Positions 1 through 6,136 of a stretch of 6,136 nucleotides of DNA are shown here, piece by piece. This DNA is from Oscillibacter sp. (lineage in GTDB: Bacteria > Bacillota > Clostridia > Oscillospirales > Oscillospiraceae): contig JAAWIL010000126.1 in the NCBI GenBank assembly GCA_022796315.1, forward strand, positions 1 through 6,136, read 5' to 3'. The stretch's first letter is position 1. Every line of letters starts with the position of its first letter. The translations under genes were made by a program, and so were the position numbers. The notes beneath the pieces were generated by a model that was not told the DNA's origin, searched no databases, and was given only the letters and a program-made list of their open reading frames with translations.

Positions 1-94
1 CCTTGCCATCCGTCAGGATGCCTGCGGATTTTTGCCTTGCAGGGCAAAAAATCCACTCGCCAATCCATACACGTCGAGATTTTAAACAGGCTCT
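1..94. repeat. Distal part of a palindromic MITE/REP-like element (left window end)
   Basis: Positions 1-25 are identical and in the same orientation to 6112-6136. Positions 76-94 (GAGATTTTAAACAGGCTCT) are the exact reverse complement of 6044-6062. The stretch just inside the terminal repeat (about 57-75) also matches the reverse complement of about 6063-6081, imperfectly, so the inverted repeats extend to roughly 40 bp. Two internal stem-loops are visible: CATCC/GGATG at 7-11/16-20, and GGATTTTTGCC at 26-36 paired with 43-54 with one extra A. No transposase or open frame lies in it, so a non-autonomous element is the natural reading. The element appears to be cut off by the window start, and it ends about 40 bp downstream of the queH stop codon. 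Confidence 0.75.
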
Positions 95-124
95 CAGATT
101 TCAGAGATGATAGTGATGATCATG

Positions 125-150
125 AGCGGGACGCGTTAGGGCGTCCCGCT
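125..150 (-). terminator. Stem-loop overlapping the queH stop codon
   Basis: AGCGGGACGC (125-134) pairs perfectly with GCGTCCCGCT (141-150), giving a 10-bp GC-rich stem with a 6-base loop. The queH stop codon (complement of 136-138) lies in the loop, so the 3' stem arm in the transcript lies just past the stop. It sits where a terminator for the minus-strand gene would be. However, the bases that follow in the transcript (CATGATCATCACTATCATC) contain no U-tract, so an intrinsic terminator is not secure; a 3'-end stabilising hairpin is the alternative. Confidence 0.4.
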
Positions 151-717
151 TGCTTGCTCTTGAAACCTGGCCTGGTCCCGGTCAATCTGCTTTTGATACC
201 GGTCCTGCTCGGAAAAGATGCAGCCGCAGTACTTCTGCATGTAAAATCCCAGGTCCCTGGCCCGCTGGTTTCCGGCCCGGAAGTTCGGCCGGAAGTCCCG
301 GTAGAGGAAATCCACGCCGTACTGGCGGGCGAAGCGCTCCGCCGCCTGGGCGATGCCCTCGTGGTCCTGGTAGAGGCTGGAGAGGAGGGTGGTGGTGAAG
401 GCGGGAAACCCGTGCTCCGCGGCGTAGCGGGCCGTGCCCTCCAGGCGGTGGGAGTAGCAGTAGGCGCAGCGGCGGCCGGTGTCCGCCGCCACATGGCGGC
501 AGAAGTCCTTCAGGCCGTAGTCCTCCCAGACGCGGACCTCCATGCCGATGGTGGGGGCATAGGCCAGCAGGCAGTCCCGCCGGGCCTGGTATTCCTTCCA
601 GGGGTGGATGTTGGGGTTGTACCACAGGGCCGCCGGCTCGATGCCCTCCTCCCGCAGGGAGTCGATGCAGGAGAGGGAGCAGGGGGCGCAGCAGGTGTGC
701 ATCAGTACCTTGTCCAT
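136..717 (-). CDS. queH: Epoxyqueuosine reductase QueH (DUF208 family)
   Basis: This 193-residue cytoplasmic iron-sulfur protein is expected to catalyse the last step of queuosine synthesis, reducing epoxyqueuosine at the tRNA wobble position 34 to queuosine. It does so in place of the unrelated cobalamin-dependent QueG. Family signatures are all present: an N-terminal HTCCAPCS motif (Cys9, Cys10, Cys13), YNPNIHP (33-39), CAYCYSHRLE with Cys84 and Cys87, FTTTLLSSLYQDHEGI (107-122), and a C-terminal YMQKYCGCIFSE with Cys164 and Cys166. The length fits the family (about 180-220) and the gene looks intact. The ATG at 717-715 is preceded by a GAGG ribosome binding site (complement of 725-728) seven bases away. 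The gene is divergent from everything else in the window, and no queuosine biosynthesis or transport gene lies beside it. Identification rests on motif recognition and is strong. Confidence 0.93.
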   Translation of the reverse strand: MDKVLMHTCCAPCSLSCIDSLREEGIEPAALWYNPNIHPWKEYQARRDCLLAYAPTIGMEVRVWEDYGLKDFCRHVAADTGRRCAYCYSHRLEGTARYAAEHGFPAFTTTLLSSLYQDHEGIAQAAERFARQYGVDFLYRDFRPNFRAGNQRARDLGFYMQKYCGCIFSEQDRYQKQIDRDQARFQEQASGTP

Positions 718-724
718 GAAATGG

Positions 725-755
725 CCTCGTTTCCATCAAGAATGGGACAAGTATA
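725..755 (-). promoter_or_regulatory. Possible queH promoter -10 and ribosome binding site
   Basis: On the minus strand, the complement of 750-755 reads TATACT, a good sigma-A -10 hexamer, placed so that transcription would begin about 25 bases before the queH ATG. The GAGG Shine-Dalgarno is the complement of 725-728. I see no convincing -35 hexamer at 16-18 bases upstream (the region is C-rich), so the promoter call is tentative. Confidence 0.35.
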
Positions 756-857
756 GCATAGGATGGAAGGGGGAGCGGGATTGGAACCCAAGCGGAAGAG
801 TTCTCCCGGTTCCGAGGAGTGCCCTGTTCGGAGAATTTCATGCAGAGGCGGTGCAGG

Positions 858-1012
858 GGGCGGATATCCTCCGCCCATCTTGCGGAGATTGATGGCGGGG
901 CGGCCTTCATCTCCCGATCGATCTTGCGGGGCTCCGCAGGGGCGGCTATCAGCCGCCCGTCTTCCCGCGAACTCCGGATTTCTCTGGGGACGGGCGGCTG
1001 ATAGCCGCCCCT
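858..1012. repeat. Cluster of GC-rich palindromes with a perfect 24-bp inverted repeat
   Basis: This lies in the 420-bp non-coding divergent region 718-1138. The 24 bases at 938-961 are the exact reverse complement of 989-1012, separated by 27 bases. Each arm is itself a hairpin: GGGCGGCT (940-947) with AGCCGCCC (951-958), and the same octamers at 992-999 and 1003-1010. Another hairpin precedes them (GGGCGGA 858-864, TCCGCCC 870-876), and TGCGG/CCGCA pair at 925-929/934-938. ATCTTGCGGAG (877-887) recurs as ATCTTGCGGGG (921-931). Any frame through the region is low-complexity and lacks a ribosome binding site, so I treat it as non-coding, REP-like repeat sequence. Outside this cluster and the two promoter-like sites, I see nothing definable in 756-857 or 1013-1068. 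Confidence 0.75.
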
Positions 1013-1068
1013 ACAGGACTTTCGGGAACCATCGAAAAGCGCACGTTTGGACACGCTCCGGCGGGTTC

Positions 1069-1097
1069 TTGCATTCGTCCGGTTTGTGTGATATCAT
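1069..1097 (+). promoter_or_regulatory. Probable sigma-A promoter of the small membrane protein gene
   Basis: An extended -10 (TGA followed by TATCAT, 1089-1097; the hexamer is 1092-1097) matches the TATAAT consensus at five of six bases. TTGCAT at 1069-1074 is a weak -35 exactly 17 bases upstream. Transcription would start near 1104, giving a leader of about 35 bases. That is downstream of the in-frame GTG at 1088, which argues for the ATG at 1139 as the real start. Confidence 0.5.
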
Positions 1098-1138
1098 CGG
1101 AAAAATGCACAATCTGTGCCGAAAACGGAGGTGGGGAG

Positions 1139-1339
1139 ATGTATTTCCTCGGAGGTCTTCTGCTGGTGGGACTTGGCCAGCTGATGGTTTGGAAGCCCCG
1201 GCTCTTTTATGAGCTGACGGAGCGCTGGAAGAACCGGGACGCCGGAGCGCCCTCCCGGCTGTACCTGTTCAGCACCCGGTTCGGCGGGGTCCTGATGACC
1301 CTGGCGGGGCTGGGGGGAGTTCTGACGCTGTTTTTGTAG
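1139..1339 (+). CDS. Small two-helix membrane protein (DUF6199-like)
   Basis: This is a 66-residue hydrophobic protein of unknown function. A first membrane segment spans about residues 2-18. It is followed by a polar stretch with KPRLFYELTERWKNRDAG (19-36) and PSRLYLFSTRFGG (38-50), then a second segment (about 48-66) that runs to the C-terminus. The layout (helix, KP..-.LTE.WKN, PS.LY..STR.GG, helix) resembles short clostridial proteins I associate with DUF6199; that name is from memory. The ATG at 1139 is chosen because GGAGGTGG (1127-1134) lies at ideal distance and the first helix begins immediately. An in-frame GTG at 1088 has no such support. It probably has its own promoter at 1069-1097 and is followed by stem-loops that separate it from the next gene. 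No catalytic residues are apparent. Confidence 0.75.
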   Translation: MYFLGGLLLVGLGQLMVWKPRLFYELTERWKNRDAGAPSRLYLFSTRFGGVLMTLAGLGGVLTLFL

Positions 1340-1350
1340 AGAGTTCCAAC

Positions 1351-1381
1351 CAGGCGGGCCGTCCTATGGGCGGCCTGCCTG
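1351..1381 (+). terminator. Stem-loop after the small membrane protein gene
   Basis: CAGGCGGGCCG (1351-1361) pairs with CGGCCTGCCTG (1371-1381), with one G-U wobble; TCC/GGG can extend the stem inward to a 3-base loop. It begins 11 bases after the stop codon, a typical terminator position. The following bases (TGCATTCTCC) are not a U-tract, so it is a weak intrinsic terminator candidate or an mRNA 3'-end structure. Confidence 0.4.
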
Positions 1382-1389
1382 TGCATTCT

Positions 1390-1430
1390 CCGGAAAAGGG
1401 GATGGGAACCCCGGTTTCCGGAAGGAATTT
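1390..1430 (+). terminator. Second stem-loop with short T-run
   Basis: CCGGAAA (1390-1396) pairs with TTTCCGG (1415-1421). Inside it, GGGG (1398-1401) pairs with CCCC (1409-1412), with small bulges on each side. A short T-run (1428-1431) follows nine bases or so later. Together with the hairpin at 1351-1381 it insulates the small gene from the promoter at 1467. The late and short T-run keeps confidence low. Confidence 0.35.
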
Positions 1431-1466
1431 TAACGGTTTCTTTACAAAATTGCGTGATTTTCCCGA

Positions 1467-1495
1467 TTGAACATTTTGGCGGAAAAGAGTATGAT
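1467..1495 (+). promoter_or_regulatory. Probable sigma-A promoter of the activase operon
   Basis: TTGAAC (1467-1472) and TATGAT (1490-1495) are separated by exactly 17 bases and match the -35 and -10 consensus at four and five of six positions. Transcription would start at about 1502, giving a leader of about 65 bases before the TTG at 1568. The surrounding sequence is AT-richer than the rest of the window. Because the promoter lies inside the possible N-terminal extension from GTG 1454, it supports the shorter protein. Confidence 0.6.
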
Positions 1496-1553
1496 ACCAA
1501 CAAGAAAAAGGGCGCGGCCGGGGGCTGTACCGGCGGCGCAATCGTTTTCCCGT

Positions 1554-1560
1554 GGGAGGA
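1554..1560 (+). promoter_or_regulatory. Ribosome binding site that fixes a TTG start
   Basis: GGGAGGA ends seven bases before TTG 1568. No ATG or other well-supported start lies near it in this frame, and the GLDVGSTT phosphate-binding motif begins at residue 4 from this TTG, as is usual for the family. This site is the main reason for choosing a TTG start. Confidence 0.7.
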
Positions 1561-1567
1561 TGGAACC

Positions 1568-4477
1568 TTGAGGGTAGGATTAGACGTGGGGTCCACCACC
1601 ATCAAGTGCGTGGTGCTGGACAGTGAGGACCAGATTGTATACAGTACATACGAGCGGCACTACAGCCATATTTTAGAGAAGTCCGAGGAGCTGCTGCGGC
1701 GGGTGTCGGCCCGGTACAGCTCCTGCGCGGCCCTGGCCATCTCCGGCTCGGCGGGCATGGGCATGGCGGAGAGCGTGGAAATCCCCTTCGTCCAGGAGGT
1801 CTTTGCCACCCGCGTGGCGGCAGGGCGGCTGGCGCCGGGGACGGACTGCGTCATTGAGCTGGGCGGCGAGGACGCCAAGATCCTCTTCCTCACCGGCGGC
1901 ATGGAGGTGCGGATGAACGGCTCCTGCGCCGGCGGCACCGGGGCCTTCATCGACCAGATGGCCAGCCTTTTGAAGATGACCGCCGGCGAGATGGACGAGG
2001 CCGCGGGCCGGGCGGAGAAGACGTATACCATCGCCTCCCGGTGCGGCGTGTTCGCCAAGAGCGACATCCAGCCCCTCATCAACCAGGGGGCGCGGGCGGA
2101 GGACATCGCCGCCAGCATCTACCAGGCGGTGGTGAACCAGACCATCGCCGGGCTGGCCCAGGGGAGGCCCATCTGCGGGAACGTGCTGTACCTGGGCGGG
2201 CCCATGACCTTCTCCAAGTGCCTGCGGGAGAGCTTTGACCGCGCCCTGGGCGTCGCCGGCGTCTGCCCGGAGAACAGCCTGCTGTTTGTGGCCCTGGGGG
2301 CCGCCTTTTACGCCGACAAGACCTTCGACCTCCGGGCGGCGGCGGACCGCCTCCGGCAGAGAGGGGCCTCGGAGACCTACCGCAGCCAGCCGGCCCTGTT
2401 TGAGAGCCGGGAGGAGTACGAGGCCTTCCGGACCCGCCACGCCAGGGCGGCGGTGCCCCGGGTGCCCTTTGAGAGGGATTACGCCGGGCCGGTTCACATC
2501 GGCATCGACTCCGGCTCCACCACGGTCAAGCTGGTGGTGATGGACCAGGAGGCCCGGCTTCTCTTCACGGACTACCGGCCCAACCTGGGCAACCCTGTGC
2601 CGTTGATCCGGGAGGCGCTCCAAGGCCTCTATGAGGAGCACCCCCGTCTTCACGTGGCCTCCGTCACCACCACCGGATACGGCGAGGAGCTGGCAAAGAA
2701 CGCCTTCCACGGGGACTACGGAATAGTGGAGACCGTGGCCCACTTCACCGCCGCCCGCCACTTCCTGCCGGAGGTGGATTTCATCATCGACATCGGCGGC
2801 CAGGACATGAAATGCTTTCGGATTCGGGACGGGGCCATCAGCGATATCTTCCTGAACGAGGCCTGTTCCTCCGGGTGCGGCAGCTTTTTGCAGACCTTCG
2901 CCCAGGCCCTGGGCTATGACGTGAAGGAGTTCGCCGGGCTGGGCCTCTTTGCCTCCCGCCCGGTGGATCTGGGCAGCCGGTGTACGGTGTTCATGAACTC
3001 CAGTGTCAAGCAGGCCCAGAAGGACGGGGCCACCGTGGAGAACATCTCCGCGGGCCTGTCCATCTCCGTGGTGAAGAATGCCATCTACAAGGTGATCCGG
3101 GCCTCCTCCCCCCAGGAGCTGGGGCGGAAGATCGTGGTCCAGGGGGGCACCTTTTACAACGAGGCGGTGCTCCGGGCCTTTGAGAAGGAGATGGGCGTGG
3201 AGGTCATCCGGCCTGATATCGCCGGGCTCATGGGGGCCTACGGCGCGGCCCTCTATGGGCGGAGCCGGGCGGCGGAGGGCCAGAGGAGCGCCCTGCTGGA
3301 CCAAACAGCCCTGGCGGCCTTCACCCAGGAGACCCGCAGCGAGGTCTGCCAACGCTGCGGCAACCACTGTCAGCTGACCATCAACACCTTCGCCGGCGGC
3401 GAGACCTTTTTCAGCGGCAACCGCTGCGACCGCCCCGTCACCGGGGAGGGGAACGACGGGCAGTGGAATCTCTACGAATACAAGCGCAGGCTCCTGCTGG
3501 ACTACCGGCCCGTCCCCGGCAGGCGGGGGAAGATCGGCATCCCGCTGTGCCTGAACATGTGGGAGCTCCTGCCCTTCTGGCACACCTTTTTCACCCATCT
3601 GGGCTTCGCGGTGTACCACAGCCCCCTCTCCAGCCGGGACCTCTACCTGAAGGGACAGGGCACCATCCCCAGTGACACCGCCTGTTTCCCGGCCAAGCTG
3701 GCCCATGGGCACATTCAGTTCCTCTCCAAGCTGGGGCTGGACGCCATTTTCTACCCCTGCATGACCTACAACATCGACGAGGGTCTGGGGGACAACCACT
3801 ACAACTGCCCCGTGGTGGCCTATTACCCGGAGGTCATCGCCGGCAACTGCCCCGAGATCAAGGAGACGAAGTTCCTCTACGACTATGTGGGCCTCCACCG
3901 GCCCAGGGACTTCGCCAGGAAGATCCACGCCATCCTGTCCCGGACCTTCCCGGACCTGACGAGGAGCGAGGTGCGGCAGGCCAGCGGCGCGGCCTATGAG
4001 GAGTACGCCCGCCACATGGCCCTCATCCGCCGGGAGGGGGCGCGGATCATGGAGGCGGCCCGGTCCTCCGGGCGCCGGATCATCCTTCTGGCGGGCCGGC
4101 CCTACCACGCGGACCCGGAGGTGAACCACGGCATTGACACCCTGCTGACCCGCTCCGGCGCGGCGGTGGTGACGGAGGACGCCGTGTCCCACCTGGTGGG
4201 GAAGGTCCCCACCACGGTGCTGAACCAGTGGACCTATCACGCCCGGCTGTACGCGGCGGCCAGGTACTGCTGTGAGCACCGGGACTGCGACCTGGTGCAC
4301 CTGGTTTCCTTTGGCTGCGGCGTGGACGCCATTACCTCCGACGAGACCCGGGAGATCCTCCAGGCGGGCGGCAAGCTGTACACCCAGCTGAAAATTGACG
4401 AGATCACGAACCTGGGCGCCGTGCGCATCCGCCTGCGGAGCCTCTTCGCCGCCCTGGAGGAGCAGGAAGCAACCTGA
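1568..4477 (+). CDS. Double-module acyl-CoA dehydratase activase (BadF/BadG/BcrA/BcrD ATPase plus DUF2229)
   Basis: This is a 969-residue ASKHA-type ATPase, expected to use ATP hydrolysis to push a low-potential electron from a [4Fe-4S] cluster to a dehydratase/reductase partner, as HgdC does for 2-hydroxyglutaryl-CoA dehydratase. Module 1 (about 1-255) has GLDVGSTT (4-11), ELGGEDAK (97-104), NGSCAGGTG with Cys120, and SRCGVFAKSD with Cys159. Module 2 (about 308-565) has GIDSGSTT (312-319), DIGGQDMK (408-415), NEACSSGCG with Cys433, and SRCTVFMNSS with Cys472. In each module the cysteine pair is 39 residues apart, like Cys127/Cys166 of HgdC. A CxxCxxxC set (594, 597, 601, with Cys620) opens the DUF2229 region, which continues with PLCLNMWELLPFW (about 659-671), SDTACFP (702-708) and YPCM (729-732). 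GRPYHADPEVNHGID (841-855) and SFGCGVDA (914-921) complete the C-terminal part. In many clostridial homologues an HgdB-like part continues in the same chain; here it is a separate downstream gene. Physiological substrate unknown. The in-frame GTG at 1454 is an unlikely start. Confidence 0.9.
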   Translation: MRVGLDVGSTTIKCVVLDSEDQIVYSTYERHYSHILEKSEELLRRVSARYSSCAALAISGSAGMGMAESVEIPFVQEVFATRVAAGRLAPGTDCVIELGGEDAKILFLTGGMEVRMNGSCAGGTGAFIDQMASLLKMTAGEMDEAAGRAEKTYTIASRCGVFAKSDIQPLINQGARAEDIAASIYQAVVNQTIAGLAQGRPICGNVLYLGGPMTFSKCLRESFDRALGVAGVCPENSLLFVALGAAFYADKTFDLRAAADRLRQRGASETYRSQPALFESREEYEAFRTRHARAAVPRVPFERDYAGPVHIGIDSGSTTVKLVVMDQEARLLFTDYRPNLGNPVPLIREALQGLYEEHPRLHVASVTTTGYGEELAKNAFHGDYGIVETVAHFTAARHFLPEVDFIIDIGGQDMKCFRIRDGAISDIFLNEACSSGCGSFLQTFAQALGYDVKEFAGLGLFASRPVDLGSRCTVFMNSSVKQAQKDGATVENISAGLSISVVKNAIYKVIRASSPQELGRKIVVQGGTFYNEAVLRAFEKEMGVEVIRPDIAGLMGAYGAALYGRSRAAEGQRSALLDQTALAAFTQETRSEVCQRCGNHCQLTINTFAGGETFFSGNRCDRPVTGEGNDGQWNLYEYKRRLLLDYRPVPGRRGKIGIPLCLNMWELLPFWHTFFTHLGFAVYHSPLSSRDLYLKGQGTIPSDTACFPAKLAHGHIQFLSKLGLDAIFYPCMTYNIDEGLGDNHYNCPVVAYYPEVIAGNCPEIKETKFLYDYVGLHRPRDFARKIHAILSRTFPDLTRSEVRQASGAAYEEYARHMALIRREGARIMEAARSSGRRIILLAGRPYHADPEVNHGIDTLLTRSGAAVVTEDAVSHLVGKVPTTVLNQWTYHARLYAAARYCCEHRDCDLVHLVSFGCGVDAITSDETREILQAGGKLYTQLKIDEITNLGAVRIRLRSLFAALEEQEAT

Positions 4478-4510
4478 GCGGGCCGCGGAGCGCAAATCAA
4501 CGTTTCGGTC

Positions 4511-4573
4511 AAACCTTTTCAAAGGCTTGCGGGGTGCGGGGCAGAACCCCCGCGGACTCAGGGACAAAGTCCC
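4511..4573. repeat. Palindromic intergenic element between the two system genes
   Basis: Three consecutive small stem-loops occupy the 146-bp gap: CCTTT/AAAGG (4514-4518/4521-4525), GCGGGG/CCCCGC (4536-4541/4548-4553), and GGGAC/GTCCC (4561-4565/4569-4573). The arrangement resembles dispersed intergenic repeats of GC-rich clostridia, which I recall but cannot check here. No U-tract follows and no promoter is evident, so read-through into the downstream gene is expected. The structures could tune relative expression of the two genes. Confidence 0.5.
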
Positions 4574-4623
4574 CGGTTTCCGGTCCCCGCATCCCAACCC
4601 CTCCCGAAAGGAGAAATACGGAC

Positions 4624-5940
<1,317 letters not shown>

Positions 5941-6009
5941 GCTGCCGGTCCGGAGGACAAAGGGGAACCGAGACCCGAAAGGCCTTTTCACCATAGCGCC
6001 ATAGGAAAC

Positions 6010-6042
6010 AAGCGGCAGTCTCTCTGTAAGAGACTGCCGCTT
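6010..6042. terminator. Perfect 14-bp stem-loop after the operon
   Basis: AAGCGGCAGTCTCT (6010-6023) pairs perfectly with 6029-6042 around the 5-base loop CTGTA, 69 bases after the stop of the HgdB-like gene. It has terminator geometry, but on the plus strand it is followed by CAGAGCC rather than T. On the minus strand it is followed by GTTTCC after its closing TT. The repeat element starts only one or two bases after the stem, so an original T-tract may have been displaced. Between the gene stop and this stem (5941-6009) I see only a short AAAGGCCTTT palindrome at 5978-5987. Confidence 0.6.
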
Positions 6043-6043
6043 C

Positions 6044-6136
6044 AGAGCCTGTTTAAAATCTCCCCGCGCATGTCTTGGCGGCGTATTATCCGCCCTGACT
6101 GCGTTAAAAATCCTTGCCATCCGTCAGGATGCCTGC
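6044..6136. repeat. Proximal part of the palindromic MITE/REP-like element (right window end)
   Basis: The segment begins with AGAGCCTGTTTAAAATCTC (6044-6062), the exact inverse of 76-94, and ends with 25 bases (6112-6136) identical to 1-25. Internally, GGCGG and CCGCC (6078-6082/6090-6094) flank GTATTAT and can form a hairpin. Joined through the 25-base overlap, this segment plus 26-94 makes one 162-bp element with 19-bp perfect terminal inverted repeats. No coding capacity is evident. The element is cut by the window end. Confidence 0.75.

Noticed and set aside
37..756. A plus-strand frame opposite queH
   Set aside because: Valine/leucine/alanine-rich shadow of queH with no ribosome binding site, and it starts inside the terminal repeat.
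858..1012. CRISPR-like array from recurring GGGCGGCT/AGCCGCCC units
   Set aside because: The units are inverted rather than directly repeated, irregularly spaced and too few, and no cas gene is present.
1088..1138. N-terminal extension of the small membrane protein from GTG 1088
   Set aside because: It overlaps the -10 hexamer at 1092-1097, has no ribosome binding site, and adds polar residues before a natural first membrane helix.
1351..1421. Riboswitch in front of the activase operon
   Set aside because: The two stem-loops lie upstream of the probable transcription start at about 1502 and show no recognisable riboswitch core. They are better read as 3' structures of the small gene.
1673..4597. 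A stop-free antisense frame of about 970 codons opposite the activase gene
   Set aside because: Its translation is Gly/Val/Pro/His-rich low-complexity sequence with no recognisable domain. It is the expected by-product of GC-rich codon bias in the real gene on the plus strand, whose motifs are unmistakable.

Overview
The window looks like a piece of chromosome from a GC-rich anaerobic Firmicute, most likely a gut-type Clostridia/Oscillospirales bacterium. I infer this from the strongly GC-biased third codon positions, the Gram-positive style ribosome binding sites (GGAGG, AAGGAG, GGGAGGA), the large acyl-CoA dehydratase activase family that is common in clostridia, a QueH-type queuosine enzyme, and the abundant GC-rich palindromic intergenic elements. 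No ribosomal RNA, tRNA, CRISPR array, transposase or replication gene is visible, so genus cannot be fixed from sequence alone.

Layout. Positions 1-94 are the distal part of a palindromic repeat element. A hairpin at 125-150 straddles the stop codon of queH (136-717, minus strand), which encodes an epoxyqueuosine reductase of the QueH type. The divergent intergenic region 718-1138 (about 420 bp) has a promoter-like sequence at each end and, between them, a cluster of GC palindromes (858-1012) that includes a perfect 24-bp inverted repeat. A 66-residue, two-helix membrane protein follows (1139-1339, plus). After a stretch with two stem-loops (1351-1421), a good promoter-like sequence (1467-1495) leads into a two-gene unit: a 969-residue double-ATPase acyl-CoA dehydratase activase with a TTG start (1568-4477), and a 438-residue HgdB-like 2-hydroxyacyl-CoA dehydratase-type protein (4624-5940). 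The 146-bp gap between them carries another set of small palindromes. A perfect 14-bp stem-loop (6010-6042) follows the last gene and directly abuts a second part of the terminal repeat element (6044-6136).

How the genes work together. The two large genes correspond to the N-terminal and C-terminal parts of proteins that, to my knowledge, are often one polypeptide of about 1,400 residues in clostridia. The first part has the signatures of an ATP-driven electron-injecting activator: two ASKHA ATPase modules, each with a cysteine pair 39 residues apart as in HgdC. The second has the cysteine-rich fold signatures of the dehydratase/reductase partner. They probably form one ATP-dependent low-potential electron transfer system, but nothing nearby (CoA-transferase, dehydrogenase, electron-transfer flavoprotein) names the substrate. 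queH and the small membrane protein have no evident functional link to it.

The most striking non-coding observation is that the first 25 bases are identical to the last 25 bases. Joined through this overlap, the two ends make one 162-bp element with perfect 19-bp terminal inverted repeats. The window is therefore either a fragment bounded by two same-orientation copies of a MITE/REP-like repeat or, less likely given the gene content, a 6,111-bp circle.
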